Of a stretch of 32,083 nt of DNA, positions 1 through 8,929 are shown piece after piece. The stretch's first letter is position 1; every line of letters begins with the position of its first letter. The notes beneath the pieces were generated by a model that did no database searches, had not been told where the DNA came from, and worked only from the letters and a program-made list of their open reading frames with translations. The stretch lies in assembly GCA_020055655.1 (NCBI GenBank), contig JAIPUR010000029.1, positions 1 to 32,083 on the forward strand. The letters run 5' to 3'. This stretch comes from Methanosarcinaceae archaeon (GTDB taxonomy: Archaea > Halobacteriota > Methanosarcinia > Methanosarcinales > Methanosarcinaceae). Both the position numbers and the translations under genes were made by a program.

Positions 1-425
1 GAAAGAATATTGTAGATAACCTTTCCACTGAAATCTGCTATCTCTTTTAACTCCGGAATTGCCTGAAGGATATCATCTGCTGAGAATTGAGAACTTACAG
101 CACCTGTTCTGTAATCGATCTTACTGGCAATGGTTCCACCAGTTGAAAGAATGGAGACTTTAGGAAGATCGGATTTTCGCTTTACCTTTGTCTCAGTTTT
201 TTCAGCTGCTTTCACGGAAACTTGCATATCCTCTTTTAGCTGTACTACTGAAACTTTGGCACCTCGTGGATCAATGCCAGCATTATAACCACTTACCATC
301 TTGATCACAATGTGTCCGGTGCTGCTGGGCATTGCTATGCCTTCATATTCAACACCATCTTTCTCGACTTTTATCTGGTCGCCTTCTTCAAATCTTCTGC
401 TATTCAACATACAATTCTTTGCCAT
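1..425 (-). CDS. gatD: Glu-tRNA(Gln) amidotransferase subunit D, N-terminal part (partial)
   Basis: Reading the minus strand from an ATG at 425 gives about 141 residues that run off the left edge. GatD is the asparaginase-like subunit of the archaeal GatDE enzyme. It releases ammonia from Gln so that GatE can convert Glu-tRNA(Gln) to Gln-tRNA(Gln). The N-terminus ([20 protein letters not shown]) has the small beta-barrel that precedes the asparaginase domain in GatD. The asparaginase threonine motif STGGTIAS follows at about residue 95. A GAAGG six bases upstream favours ATG 425 over the internal ATG at 410. The gene lies 29 bases downstream of argH on the same strand, so the two are probably cotranscribed. 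The catalytic domain beyond the first motif is outside the window. Confidence 0.93.
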   Translation of the reverse strand, partial: MAKNCMLNSRRFEEGDQIKVEKDGVEYEGIAMPSSTGHIVIKMVSGYNAGIDPRGAKVSVVQLKEDMQVSVKAAEKTETKVKRKSDLPKVSILSTGGTIASKIDYRTGAVSSQFSADDILQAIPELKEIADFSGKVIYNIL

Positions 426-454
426 GATATCCCTTCAATGAATGATAATAATAA

Positions 455-1939
455 TTAATTGTCCTTCAGATCAATGCATTCCTGTGCTGTAGCAAATAGT
501 CTGCTAAGAGAGTTCTCGATCATATTGTTCAACTCATCTATGGCAAATTTCTCTTCTTCAAGAGTGTCTTCGCGTTCATCCAGTGCTCTGATCGTCTCAT
601 CCGGAGCCGGACCACCGATAACATTCCTTTTATTGATATTTAATACCGGATCCAGAGCTTCAGTTATCATTTCTGCAGTCAGGCCTCTGGAACTTAGAGT
701 TTCACCAAGAACGTCTTTAGCGACCTCATCAACTTCAGCAAGAGAAGGATTTCCATTACCCTTTGCAAGAACACCGACTATCTGGTGTGCGGTCCTGAAA
801 GGAATATCAGCTGATCTGACCATCGTATCAGCCAGTTCTGTAGCTGTTGTGAATCCTGTGTTTGATTGTGCTGCCATGGCCTCAGCATTCACTTTCATGG
901 TTTTGATCATTCCTGACATGATACGAACAGCGCTTCTGGTCGTTTCAACAGAGCGCCATACATTTGGAGTGGCTTCCTGAAGGTCACGATTGTAGCTTAA
1001 TGGAAGACCCTTACATATTGTAAGAAGTGTCATAAGGGAACCAACTGCAACACCGGACTTACCACGCATTAGTTCAGCGGTATCAGGGTTCTTCTTCTGG
1101 GGCATTATGGAAGATGTGGATGCATACATGTCATCCAGTTCTATGAAATTGAATTCCGTGCTGGACCATATAACAATCTCCTCTGCCATCCTACTGAGAT
1201 CGATCATTATGTTTGCCATAACGGCAGCAGATTCAATGAGAAAATCCCGGCTGCTCACAGCGTCCATTGAATTTTCCAGAATTCCTCCAAAACCAAGGAG
1301 AGAGCATGTCCTTCCCCTGTTCAGGTCAAAACCGGTTGATGCAAAAGCAGCTGCTCCAAGAGGGCTTTTGTTTACTCTTGAAAAAGCATCTGAAACACGA
1401 GCCGTGTCCCTTGAGAGTGCATCAGAATGTGCTATCAGATGATGGGCCAGGGTTGTTGGCTGTGCATGCTGCAAATGTGTAAAACCTGGCATCAGGGTAT
1501 TGATATTCTCTGCAGCCTTAGTAATAAGGGAGCTACGCAAAGAGGTCAATTCTTCCATAAGGGAAAGGAGTTCATCCCTGAGCCTTATCCTCATACAGGT
1601 TGCAACTTCATCATTTCGAGAACGTCCGGAGTGCATCCTTCCTCCTACTTCTTCACCGACCATATCAATAAGTCTGGCCTCCAGTGAAATATGGATATCC
1701 TCATAACTATAGTCAAGAGATTCAATTCCTTCATCTTTTATTTTAAAAAGGCCCTGAAGAATAGCACTACAATCTTCTGATCTAATTATTTCCTGCTCTT
1801 TCAGCATGATGGTATGTGCCATATCCACCAGAACATCAGCCTCGAATATCCATTTGTCAGCTGCCATTGAAGATGAAAAATCCATTATATCCTTATCAGG
1901 AGTGGAGGACAGGCGCCCCCTGCGTAAAATATCGCTCAT
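455..1939 (-). CDS. argH: Argininosuccinate lyase
   Basis: This enzyme splits argininosuccinate into arginine and fumarate, the last step of arginine synthesis, in the cytosol. The 494-residue protein has the usual family length. Visible motifs are HSGRSRNDE (103-111), THLQHAQPT (154-162) and the fumarase/lyase signature SSIMPQKKNPD (276-286), whose flexible loop carries the catalytic Ser. The start at 1939 is supported by TGAGG just upstream. A TATA-like stretch on the minus strand lies near 1966-1975. gatD follows after 29 bases. The pairing of an arginine gene with a tRNA amidotransferase gene has no obvious pathway logic and may only reflect shared housekeeping expression. Confidence 0.97.
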   Translation of the reverse strand: MSDILRRGRLSSTPDKDIMDFSSSMAADKWIFEADVLVDMAHTIMLKEQEIIRSEDCSAILQGLFKIKDEGIESLDYSYEDIHISLEARLIDMVGEEVGGRMHSGRSRNDEVATCMRIRLRDELLSLMEELTSLRSSLITKAAENINTLMPGFTHLQHAQPTTLAHHLIAHSDALSRDTARVSDAFSRVNKSPLGAAAFASTGFDLNRGRTCSLLGFGGILENSMDAVSSRDFLIESAAVMANIMIDLSRMAEEIVIWSSTEFNFIELDDMYASTSSIMPQKKNPDTAELMRGKSGVAVGSLMTLLTICKGLPLSYNRDLQEATPNVWRSVETTRSAVRIMSGMIKTMKVNAEAMAAQSNTGFTTATELADTMVRSADIPFRTAHQIVGVLAKGNGNPSLAEVDEVAKDVLGETLSSRGLTAEMITEALDPVLNINKRNVIGGPAPDETIRALDEREDTLEEEKFAIDELNNMIENSLSRLFATAQECIDLKDN

Positions 1940-2192
1940 GTGAACCTCAGTAACCTCATATTTTAGTTATAAAAATGACTTTGATCTTGCAGCGTGCTAT
2001 GGTCTGAACGCTTAAATAAGAATCGGTTTTCAAAATATGAATAGCTTGCAGCTGCCTTTGATAAAGATTTCCAGACCAATTGATGCTGAATATATTAACA
2101 AATTATATATATAATATAATACTATATTTATGCATATATTAATTATACTTTACATTGATATAGTTCATAATTGACCTATTGTGAGGCAGATA

Positions 2193-2666
2193 ATGACTGA
2201 AGAAGTAACACAATTTCAGGATAGTAATGCAAAAGACCTCCTTCAACTTGTTATATTTAAGCTGGGAACTGAAGAATTTGCTGTCGACATTATGCAAGTT
2301 CAGGAAATAATCCGAATTCCTGAAATAACCCGTATTCCGAAATCTCCAGAATACATTAAAGGTGTTATTAATATACGTGGAAAGATAATTGTGGTAATGG
2401 ATCTGGACAGTCGCTTCAACATGAATAAGAATGAAATTACCGACGAGTCACGCATTATAGTTGTCGACATCGATGGAACTGTGGCAGGAATAGTAGTAGA
2501 CTCAGTAAGTGAAGTAATCAGAATGGATGGAGAGAACGTAGATGATACACCTGAGGTAATTGCTCAGAAGATCAATGCTGATTACCTTAAAGGTGTTGGA
2601 AAAATAGATGACAGAATGTTAATTCTCCTAAATCTGGAACACATACTAAGTGAAGCAGCAGCATAA
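2193..2666 (+). CDS. cheW: CheW-like chemotaxis adaptor protein
   Basis: This is a single CheW domain of 157 residues, the SH3-like adaptor that couples chemoreceptors to the CheA kinase. The family pattern is clear: an N-terminal LVIFKLGTEEFAVDI strand pair, the signature YIKGVINIRGKIIVVMDL in the middle, then GIVVDSVSEV. The frame also allows a GTG start at 2181. I prefer ATG 2193 because GAGG at 2183-2186 sits seven bases upstream of it. No cheA, receptor, cheY or other taxis gene is in the window, so its partner must be elsewhere or it serves another signalling complex. The upstream gap (1940-2192) is very AT rich with several TATA-like runs around 2101-2135. Confidence 0.93.
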   Translation: MTEEVTQFQDSNAKDLLQLVIFKLGTEEFAVDIMQVQEIIRIPEITRIPKSPEYIKGVINIRGKIIVVMDLDSRFNMNKNEITDESRIIVVDIDGTVAGIVVDSVSEVIRMDGENVDDTPEVIAQKINADYLKGVGKIDDRMLILLNLEHILSEAAA

Positions 2667-2718
2667 TACTATAATATATAAAGAGAATCAAAATCGCTAG
2701 AATTCAAATTTCCTTCCA

Positions 2719-2767
2719 TTTTTTTAGAGATTTGTGGGCTGCATACTGCCATATTATTATTTTTTTT
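2719..2767 (+). terminator. U-rich terminator behind cheW
   Basis: Two T runs on the plus strand (seven T at 2719-2725, eight T at 2760-2767) lie in the gap after cheW and before the convergent sensor kinase. Archaeal transcription commonly ends at such T tracts without a strong hairpin, and no hairpin is evident here. Confidence 0.45.
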
Positions 2768-2779
2768 ATAAATTTATTT

Positions 2780-4714
2780 TTATGTTTTGCTGACTTTTGG
2801 GAGTTCAACATGGACTTTTGTACCAAGACCCTCTTCACTTTCCACCCAGATATTCCCGCCATGATCCTCGATTATCACTTTACTTATGTAAAGCCCCAAC
2901 CCATTACCACCATAGCTCCTTGTTGATGAACTATCGATCTGATAGAATTTCTGGAAAAGATTTTGTATATATTCCTGTGAAATACCAATTCCGTTATCTT
3001 CCACACTTATACAAACATTTTCACCATTACAGGATGCAACTATTTTCACACGGCCATCATTTGGAGTGAATTTGATAGCATTATCCAGAAGGTTCAAAAA
3101 TACACGTGGAAGATAATCAGAATCTCCAGCCACAGTAATAGTGTCATCAGTGATCTCAGTGGAGATTGAAAGATCCTTATCTATGGCTTTTGAGGCCATT
3201 TGTTGCAAAGAAGAGCTTAGAATATCATTTAATAAGAGATCTTCAAAATGATACTTAACAGTACCACCCTGAGAACTGCTTGCAAATAAAAGAGAGTCAA
3301 TAAGTGACTGTAAACTATTGGATTTGGTGACAACCTTTTCTATCGCATTTAGCTGAGCATCGGTGAGGCTACCAAGCGTCCCGTCATATAACAATTCACT
3401 GAAGCCTTTTATTGAAGTAAGAGGAGTATTAAGTTCATGTCTTAGATTTGAAAGGAACTCATCTTTCAATTTATCAAGAGACTGAAGTTCCTCATATGCT
3501 TTTTCAAGTTCTTTTGTTGAACTTTTCAATGCTGTTTCAGTTGTCTTGAGCTCAGTTATATCACGTATGTGTTCAACCGCCATCACAACATCATTGTCTT
3601 TACCAAAAACAGGAAAAGCACGGTATTCCATTATTTTTCCATCTTCAGGATTTACCTGCTCAAAATCAGCAACATCACCTGTTGAGAATACCTCTTTTAT
3701 ATAACAGGGATCACATGGAGTGTCCCGTTGCATAAAACAATTATAACAATGGGGATGTCCCTGCTTTTCTTCAATTGATACAGGCATATCGCTTTTCCAG
3801 TTACTTGTAACTACCCTCATATCCCTGTCAACCACCACTATCAGATCCTGAAGTGCATTGAAAGTGCTTGAAAGTAACTCTTTTTGCTGTTGCAGTGCAT
3901 CCTCTGAGACCTTATCTTTAGTGATATCAGCAATAAGGCAAACTCCGCCTTCTATCCTGTTATCTGAGGATCTACGAGGAACATAATATGATTTAAAATA
4001 AGCTGTGCCTCCAGGAAGGTCAAAAGAATACTCACTTTCATAATACGGAAAAGTATCATTTCTTGTGGTGCTGTAAAGCGATTTCTCTAGCATTTCGTCA
4101 TTTACAAAATCAGAAACATCCGCTCCAATAACATGCTCTCTGCTTGTCCGGAATATTTTCATAAAACTTCTATTACAATGGGTGATCATACCATCCCGGT
4201 CTACAAAAATACCAAGGGGAGATGAATCAAAAATAACCCTGTACCTTTTCTCAGAATCGAGTAATGCATCCTCAATAGTCTTTCTTTCTACTGTTTTCCC
4301 AAGGCGTGAAACGATGATATCCAATAACTTTTTTTCTTCTTTTGAAAATGGACCTATATCAGAATCAGGCTTTTCATCCAGATAGACAGCCTGTAATTTG
4401 CCTCTTACTTTTCCATGTACTATTATCTCGGCTGTTAATTTCCATGGAGTATCCTGATAGTTTTCAGAATGATAGAACTCACCATCAAGCATAATACATG
4501 CTGCGGCATCTTTAGAGAACTTGCATGCGTCAGGAATACGTTTAACGATACCCCTGAGAAGAGACTTCAATGGAATATGCATATCAAAGAGATTGGTAAT
4601 ACTATAGATACACTCCAGTTCTTTTTCTCGTTGTGTCAATAACGATATTTCATTCCCACTGTTGATAGTCACACCTATGTCCAAAATTATATAATCTAAA
4701 TTTATATTATTCAT
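2780..4714 (-). CDS. PAS/GAF sensor histidine kinase with a Cys cluster
   Basis: This is a soluble sensor kinase of 644 residues with no membrane segment. Domains in order: a GAF-like region (about 30-145), PAS 1 (155-265), PAS 2 (285-390), a coiled linker, HisKA and HATPase_c. The H box LRHELNTPLTSIKGF puts the phospho-accepting His near 426. The N box NLLDNAIKF is at about 541-549, G1 DNGIGI at 573-578 and G2 GGNGLGL at 602-608. PAS 2 contains HPHCYNC followed by CDPC (Cys 323, 326, 334, 337), which could hold zinc, iron-sulfur or a redox switch. The reading frame extends to a TTG at 4762, but that would sit at the predicted transcription start, so I chose ATG 4714. No response regulator is adjacent. 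The ligand is unknown. Confidence 0.88.
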   Translation of the reverse strand: MNNINLDYIILDIGVTINSGNEISLLTQREKELECIYSITNLFDMHIPLKSLLRGIVKRIPDACKFSKDAAACIMLDGEFYHSENYQDTPWKLTAEIIVHGKVRGKLQAVYLDEKPDSDIGPFSKEEKKLLDIIVSRLGKTVERKTIEDALLDSEKRYRVIFDSSPLGIFVDRDGMITHCNRSFMKIFRTSREHVIGADVSDFVNDEMLEKSLYSTTRNDTFPYYESEYSFDLPGGTAYFKSYYVPRRSSDNRIEGGVCLIADITKDKVSEDALQQQKELLSSTFNALQDLIVVVDRDMRVVTSNWKSDMPVSIEEKQGHPHCYNCFMQRDTPCDPCYIKEVFSTGDVADFEQVNPEDGKIMEYRAFPVFGKDNDVVMAVEHIRDITELKTTETALKSSTKELEKAYEELQSLDKLKDEFLSNLRHELNTPLTSIKGFSELLYDGTLGSLTDAQLNAIEKVVTKSNSLQSLIDSLLFASSSQGGTVKYHFEDLLLNDILSSSLQQMASKAIDKDLSISTEITDDTITVAGDSDYLPRVFLNLLDNAIKFTPNDGRVKIVASCNGENVCISVEDNGIGISQEYIQNLFQKFYQIDSSSTRSYGGNGLGLYISKVIIEDHGGNIWVESEEGLGTKVHVELPKVSKT

Positions 4715-4783
4715 ATTAATAGATTTCGAATGATTTCTAAAAATAGATGAGAAATAAAGCAAATGGATTTTTTAACGCATGTT

Positions 4784-4794
4784 TTTAAATATAT
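4784..4794 (-). promoter_or_regulatory. TATA box for the sensor kinase
   Basis: The minus strand reads TATATTTAAA here, a good archaeal TATA box. It predicts a start of transcription near 4758, about 45 bases ahead of the ATG at 4714. Confidence 0.4.
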
Positions 4795-4806
4795 GTGCGA
4801 TAATAG

Positions 4807-4825
4807 AAGAGCTAAATTAGCTCTT
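4807..4825. promoter_or_regulatory. Palindromic operator candidate between kinase and dapL promoters
   Basis: The sequence AAGAGCTAA, one central A, then TTAGCTCTT forms perfect nine-base arms. It lies between the divergent TATA boxes of the sensor kinase (4784-4794) and the aminotransferase gene (4841-4849), about 15 bases from the latter. The position and symmetry suit a dimeric repressor or activator. The binding protein is unknown. Confidence 0.45.
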
Positions 4826-4840
4826 TAAAATGAGCACTCA

Positions 4841-4849
4841 AATATATAG
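4841..4849 (+). promoter_or_regulatory. TATA box for the aminotransferase gene
   Basis: AATATATAG lies about 25 bases ahead of the Shine-Dalgarno AGGTGA at 4870-4875. It would give a very short leader to the ATG at 4880. Confidence 0.45.
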
Positions 4850-4879
4850 ATTATAATTATCAAACTAACAGGTGAACAC

Positions 4880-6037
4880 ATGTATTCTGACAGGATTAAC
4901 TCATTACCCCCTTACTTGTTTGCAACCATAGATGAAGCAAAGGCAAAGATGAAAGCAAAAGGTGTGGATGTTATAGATCTCGGAGTAGGAGATCCTGACC
5001 AGCCAACTCCAGACCACATTGTAGATTCGATGTGTGACGCAGTACGTAACCCTTCAACCCACAGTTACCCATCATACACCGGAATGATTAGCTTTAGAGA
5101 AGCTGCATGCGATTGGTGCAAGGAAAGCAGAGGAATTGACCTTGACCCTGCAACAGAAGCACTGACACTTATTGGTTCAAAGGAAGGAGTTGCACATTTG
5201 CCACTCGCTTTTATCAATCCCGGCGACATTTCACTTTGCCCTGATCCTGCATATCCGGTATACAAGATAGGTACCGAGTTCGCAGGTGGTAAAGCTCACA
5301 TCATGCCTCTTCTGGAAGAGAATGATTTCCTCCCTGATCTTGATATAATTCCAAAGGAAGTGCTTGCAAAAACAAAGTTGATGTTCCTCAACTATCCTAA
5401 CAACCCAACATCTGCAACTGCAGACACAAAGTTCTTCGAAGAAGTTGTGCAGTTCGCCAGGGATAACGAGATAGTTGTGATCCACGACAATGCATATTCA
5501 GAAATGTGCTATGATGGTTACAAAGCACCCAGTTTCCTCAGCGTTGATGGAGCAATGGAAGTTGGAATGGAACTCTATTCCCTCTCCAAGACATACAACA
5601 TGACCGGATGGAGACTTGCATTTGCAGTTGGTAATAAGGAAGCTATCCAGGGATTTGGAAAGGTCAAATCAAACATTGATTCCGGAGCATTTGAAGCAGT
5701 TCAGATGGCAGGTATTACAGCACTTTCATCTTCCCAGCAGTGTGTTGCTGACATGAACAAGGTCTACGAAGAAAGAAGAGATGTTCTTCTTAAGGGACTG
5801 AACGGAATCGGACTGGATGTAAAAGCACCAAAGGCAACATTCTACGTATGGATACCTGTTCCAAGCGGATATGACTCAATTGGATTCTCAAAGCTCCTGC
5901 TTGAAGAGGCGGGTATTGTTGCAACACCGGGTGTCGGATTTGGTGAACACGGAGAAGGATACATAAGATTTGCACTTACCAGAAGTGCAGAAAGATTATC
6001 TGAAGCTGTGGCAAGGATGGAAAAACTTACAATTTGA
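4880..6037 (+). CDS. dapL: LL-diaminopimelate aminotransferase-like PLP enzyme
   Basis: This is a fold-type I, class I/II aminotransferase of 385 residues. PLP-binding features are NYPNNPT (171-177), Asp203 with Tyr206 in HDNAYSE, and the Schiff-base lysine K237 in [15 protein letters not shown]-terminal Arg in YIRFALTR should bind the substrate carboxylate. The opening [20 protein letters not shown] and the overall length fit methanogen DapL, which makes LL-diaminopimelate from tetrahydrodipicolinate and glutamate for lysine synthesis. A general aspartate or other amino-acid aminotransferase cannot be excluded from sequence alone. AGGTGA at 4870-4875 supports the ATG start. The gene stands alone, divergent from the sensor kinase. 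Confidence 0.82.
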   Translation: MYSDRINSLPPYLFATIDEAKAKMKAKGVDVIDLGVGDPDQPTPDHIVDSMCDAVRNPSTHSYPSYTGMISFREAACDWCKESRGIDLDPATEALTLIGSKEGVAHLPLAFINPGDISLCPDPAYPVYKIGTEFAGGKAHIMPLLEENDFLPDLDIIPKEVLAKTKLMFLNYPNNPTSATADTKFFEEVVQFARDNEIVVIHDNAYSEMCYDGYKAPSFLSVDGAMEVGMELYSLSKTYNMTGWRLAFAVGNKEAIQGFGKVKSNIDSGAFEAVQMAGITALSSSQQCVADMNKVYEERRDVLLKGLNGIGLDVKAPKATFYVWIPVPSGYDSIGFSKLLLEEAGIVATPGVGFGEHGEGYIRFALTRSAERLSEAVARMEKLTI

Positions 6038-6046
6038 AGTCATCCC

Positions 6047-6066
6047 TTTACTTTTCTTTTTTATTT
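6047..6066 (+). terminator. U-rich terminator behind dapL
   Basis: A T-rich run (TTTACTTTTCTTTTTTATTT) starts ten bases after the dapL stop codon, typical of archaeal intrinsic termination. Confidence 0.45.
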
Positions 6067-6257
6067 CCATTCGGATAATTCGATTTCTCTTTTTACAGTT
6101 TTATTCATTATTTCAATGTCTAAGATCTAATATATATACATTAAGTGAATTATATACATATTCATAATTTAATGCATAATTATAGAGTTTTTTATGAACA
6201 TGCAGAGTTAAAATAAATACATGTCATAGATATACATGAGCAAACTATGCAAGCATT

Positions 6258-6653
6258 ATGTACTTAAATAAATATATAAGCTACAAGCATAGTGCAGAAG
6301 ATATCCTCAATTTCCTCTACGAGATTAAGTATGTTATTTTACTATATGTTATCGGAGATTACTTTACAACATCACATGCACTTGGAACTGGAATCGGATT
6401 TGAAGAAAATGGATTTTTAGCAGGGCTCATGTCCGAATATGGAATATGGTCACTTGCAGCTGTGAAGGTAGGAATTATTGCCATAGTATATTGGAATTAC
6501 AGAACAATAAAATCATCGAATAACCCAGCTAATGATCCACTCTGGTCTTTCTCGAAAACGGGACTCGGTCTTTTGGGGCTTGTACTTGTAGTTAACAACC
6601 TGATGGTAATTGGAATGAGAATTAGTCTTTTCGAATATATAGGATTCTTATGA
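6258..6653 (+). CDS. Small polytopic membrane protein (DUF5658-like)
   Basis: The 131-residue protein has about three or four membrane segments (roughly 23-40, 65-82, 96-115 and a C-terminal one). The first segment contains GDYFTTSHALGTG followed by EENGF, resembling the D-Y-x-T-T ... E-x-N pattern of DUF5658-type membrane proteins. No function is known. There is no Shine-Dalgarno ahead of ATG 6258. A TATA-like TTAAAATAAATA near 6207-6218 suggests a short leader. The 3' end overlaps the convergent phoU-like gene by six bases. A second small polytopic protein lies beside the other phoU-like gene at 19642-20076. Confidence 0.7.
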   Translation: MYLNKYISYKHSAEDILNFLYEIKYVILLYVIGDYFTTSHALGTGIGFEENGFLAGLMSEYGIWSLAAVKVGIIAIVYWNYRTIKSSNNPANDPLWSFSKTGLGLLGLVLVVNNLMVIGMRISLFEYIGFL

Positions 6654-7679
6654 TGCGGAATCCTTCAATCTTTTTGCATGCATATTTATGATGATCTCTG
6701 CAATATCAGCACTATACTCTGAAATACGCTGAAAACTTAGAAGAATATTTCTTTTTTGCTCACCCGGGAAGCTGTTATTATCACTCTGATTATGATAAAT
6801 ACGTGAGATAATATCAACATTCTTGTTCGACCGCTCTATTATGCGGTTTGCAAAATCAGAATCTACATCATACAAAGCATTTACAGAATCACTGAAAATA
6901 TCCAGGGATAGATTTCCAAGTTGAATGATCTCATCACAGCTATCAATTGGAGAATCCATCTCAATAATATTTTGTGCAATTCTCTGTACATGATCACCAA
7001 CCCTTTCCATGCTTTTTGTTACAAGTCGATAACCCAGACAATCTTTTGACGAATCTATACCTATTTTTTGTGCTAGGGAAGAATTATCAACTGAAGCTTT
7101 TAGTTGTCTTACAGTTAACAGATAAAATCTATCTACGTCATCATCACGTTGTATTACATCATAGGCAAGTTCCATGTCATTATCCATCAGTGCTATCAAT
7201 ACATCCTCGTGCATTGAAGAAATAATCCTGAACATGGTATTAATAGACTTTTCAAGGGAAATATCTTTGTAATTCAACAGGCTTTGAAGCACCAATTTAT
7301 TCCTTGATTCTTCAACTATCTCTATTCCTATCAATCTTCTTCTTGCAGATTCCTTTATAAATTTTCGCTCATCAGCTGTAAAACCTTTTGTAGAAACAAT
7401 ACTTATGACATCATACCCAATCAAGTAATTAGATACAAGAACCCTAAAATCATCTCCCGGGTTCCCGGTCAGTGATATCTCAACTTGCGAATGTTGTGGC
7501 GTTAAACAATCAATTGATTCTGCAGCTAACATAAGCGAAGAGTTATCATTTGACGAGAGAACTAAAGCATCTCCTGCAGACAAACCATTTTCCCGTACCC
7601 ATTTTATTGGAAGTGACACTATATACGTAGAACCACCCGTCAACTGGATCTTCCTTTTTTCAGAATTTATAGCAACCAA
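6648..7679 (-). CDS. AbrB-PhoU fusion protein 1
   Basis: This 343-residue protein has an N-terminal SpoVT/AbrB-type DNA-binding or dimerisation domain (RKIQLTGGSTYIVSLPIKW, residues 9-27) and a PhoU-like helical bundle (about 100-340). PhoU metal-binding motifs are visible: RDDDVDR (178-184) and ERVGDH (225-230). Proteins of this build are found beside phosphate transport genes in archaea and are presumed to be regulators. The only sensible start is TTG at 7679 with AAAGG just upstream; no ATG occurs until deep inside. It lies 22 bases behind the pilin-like gene, so the two are probably cotranscribed, which is unusual for a phosphate regulator. Confidence 0.88.
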   Translation of the reverse strand: MVAINSEKRKIQLTGGSTYIVSLPIKWVRENGLSAGDALVLSSNDNSSLMLAAESIDCLTPQHSQVEISLTGNPGDDFRVLVSNYLIGYDVISIVSTKGFTADERKFIKESARRRLIGIEIVEESRNKLVLQSLLNYKDISLEKSINTMFRIISSMHEDVLIALMDNDMELAYDVIQRDDDVDRFYLLTVRQLKASVDNSSLAQKIGIDSSKDCLGYRLVTKSMERVGDHVQRIAQNIIEMDSPIDSCDEIIQLGNLSLDIFSDSVNALYDVDSDFANRIIERSNKNVDIISRIYHNQSDNNSFPGEQKRNILLSFQRISEYSADIAEIIINMHAKRLKDSAS

Positions 7680-7701
7680 ACCTTTGAAATTTTTGAAGCG
7701 A

Positions 7702-8808
7702 TTAAAGAATTCTAATCAGGCCAGAGACCTGACTGAGACTTGAGGTCATACCTGTATCATCCGTGAGATGAAGATCTATAGTAACATTGTTGTGATTAGA
7801 AACATCTATTTTTTCAGCCCTTACAACCATACCTGAGAGATTGGAATTATAGAGATACTGGTTGTCTGCCTGGACAGTCCATTTGTAATCAGTAATAAAT
7901 CCATCAGTATCAATAGAATCTGATGCATCCAATATCACATAGGTTCGAGGTATCAAAGAACCATTTATGTATACCTCTTCAGACCTGAACTGTACTTCTG
8001 CAAGAGGCATCGGCGGTGTAAAAAGATCTTTAAATACATTAATATAAGAGCTTATCAATTCAACCTTAAGAGCATCTTTTTCCCTTAAAGGCTGACCTGC
8101 ATATGACTGAAAATCAAGTTCATATGATATATTGTAATTCGTTGTGTTCGACAAACTGCCGCCTGAATCATTACCAAAGAAGGTGATTTGCTGGTTTTCA
8201 TTGTCAATGCTAAAATTACTGGAATCAAGCAATATTGTTGTGTTTGATACGTTTGTTAGAGCATAAGTGAAATCATAACCATAGTAAGCTTTCCATGGAT
8301 GGTTATCCAATTGATATGTAAAATCAAGGCTATTGTTTAGCCAACCTGAAGTGTCAATCGATTCGTTACCTTGGACAGCTATATCTGACACATTCAGGTG
8401 GAGCTTTTTGCTTTTTGTAGCAGGTATCTTTAGCTTATTTCCTGCATTGTACACTGCAGGGTAATCATTGTAAACATCATAATTTCCAGAATCATCGTAC
8501 GCCTTGAAATTCAAAAAATATCCATCGTTTGTCCTAATTGAAGAAAGGTAAGAATCAGCAATATTCATATTCAATATTGTTATGTCCATTGAAGTCCAGT
8601 TACTACCATCGCCATGTGGTTCTATGGAAACTATTTGCAGTTCTTCGTTTTCAACTATGGCCTGATGACTTTCACGTTCCATTGTGTCCTTTTGAATGCT
8701 GGATATCATAAATGCGACACTTGAGGCTGCAATTATTGTAATTAGAATTAGCAGCAATGTGCCAAAGATTACAGAGACGCCTTCTTCGCTTTTTAGAAAT
8801 CTATTCAA
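7702..8808 (-). CDS. Archaeal type IV pilin-like protein with PKD-like domain
   Basis: The 368-residue secreted protein starts with a class III (prepilin) signal: a short basic head, SEEGVSVIFGTLLLILIT, and a hydrophobic helix to about residue 36. Cleavage is expected near Gly10-Val11 by a prepilin peptidase. Mature residues 40-265 are beta-rich with many N-glycosylation sequons. The C-terminal 100 residues look like a PKD/Ig domain (DASDSIDTDGFITDYKW at 294-310). It may be a minor pilin, an adhesin or a pilus-tip protein. The gene is divergent from the FlaH-like gene and sits near the pilus assembly genes at 9684-14158. Its operon partner is AbrB-PhoU 1. Confidence 0.85.
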   Translation of the reverse strand: MNRFLKSEEGVSVIFGTLLLILITIIAASSVAFMISSIQKDTMERESHQAIVENEELQIVSIEPHGDGSNWTSMDITILNMNIADSYLSSIRTNDGYFLNFKAYDDSGNYDVYNDYPAVYNAGNKLKIPATKSKKLHLNVSDIAVQGNESIDTSGWLNNSLDFTYQLDNHPWKAYYGYDFTYALTNVSNTTILLDSSNFSIDNENQQITFFGNDSGGSLSNTTNYNISYELDFQSYAGQPLREKDALKVELISSYINVFKDLFTPPMPLAEVQFRSEEVYINGSLIPRTYVILDASDSIDTDGFITDYKWTVQADNQYLYNSNLSGMVVRAEKIDVSNHNNVTIDLHLTDDTGMTSSLSQVSGLIRIL

Positions 8809-8846
8809 ATTACCACCCGGAATATCAGACTATTAAAGATACTTGT

Positions 8847-8882
8847 GTGCTATATACTTTACACCCATAATATATATAGCAC
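8847..8882. promoter_or_regulatory. Mirrored divergent promoter with 10-bp inverted repeat
   Basis: GTGCTATATA (8847-8856) and TATATAGCAC (8873-8882) are perfect inverted arms 16 bases apart. They lie midway between the divergent pilin gene (start 8808) and the FlaH-like gene (start 8930). Each arm can act as the TATA box of the gene it faces, giving predicted starts near 8825 and 8903. The symmetry suggests the pair may be fired or repressed together. Confidence 0.45.
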
Positions 8883-8929
8883 TCAATTAACTATTGTTTT
8901 TGTCAAAATATTCCAAAATGATTTAAACA

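Noticed and set aside
459-980. Plus-strand open frame of 173 codons
   Set aside because: It is antisense to argH, which has all family motifs; Ser-rich composition is typical of a shadow frame.
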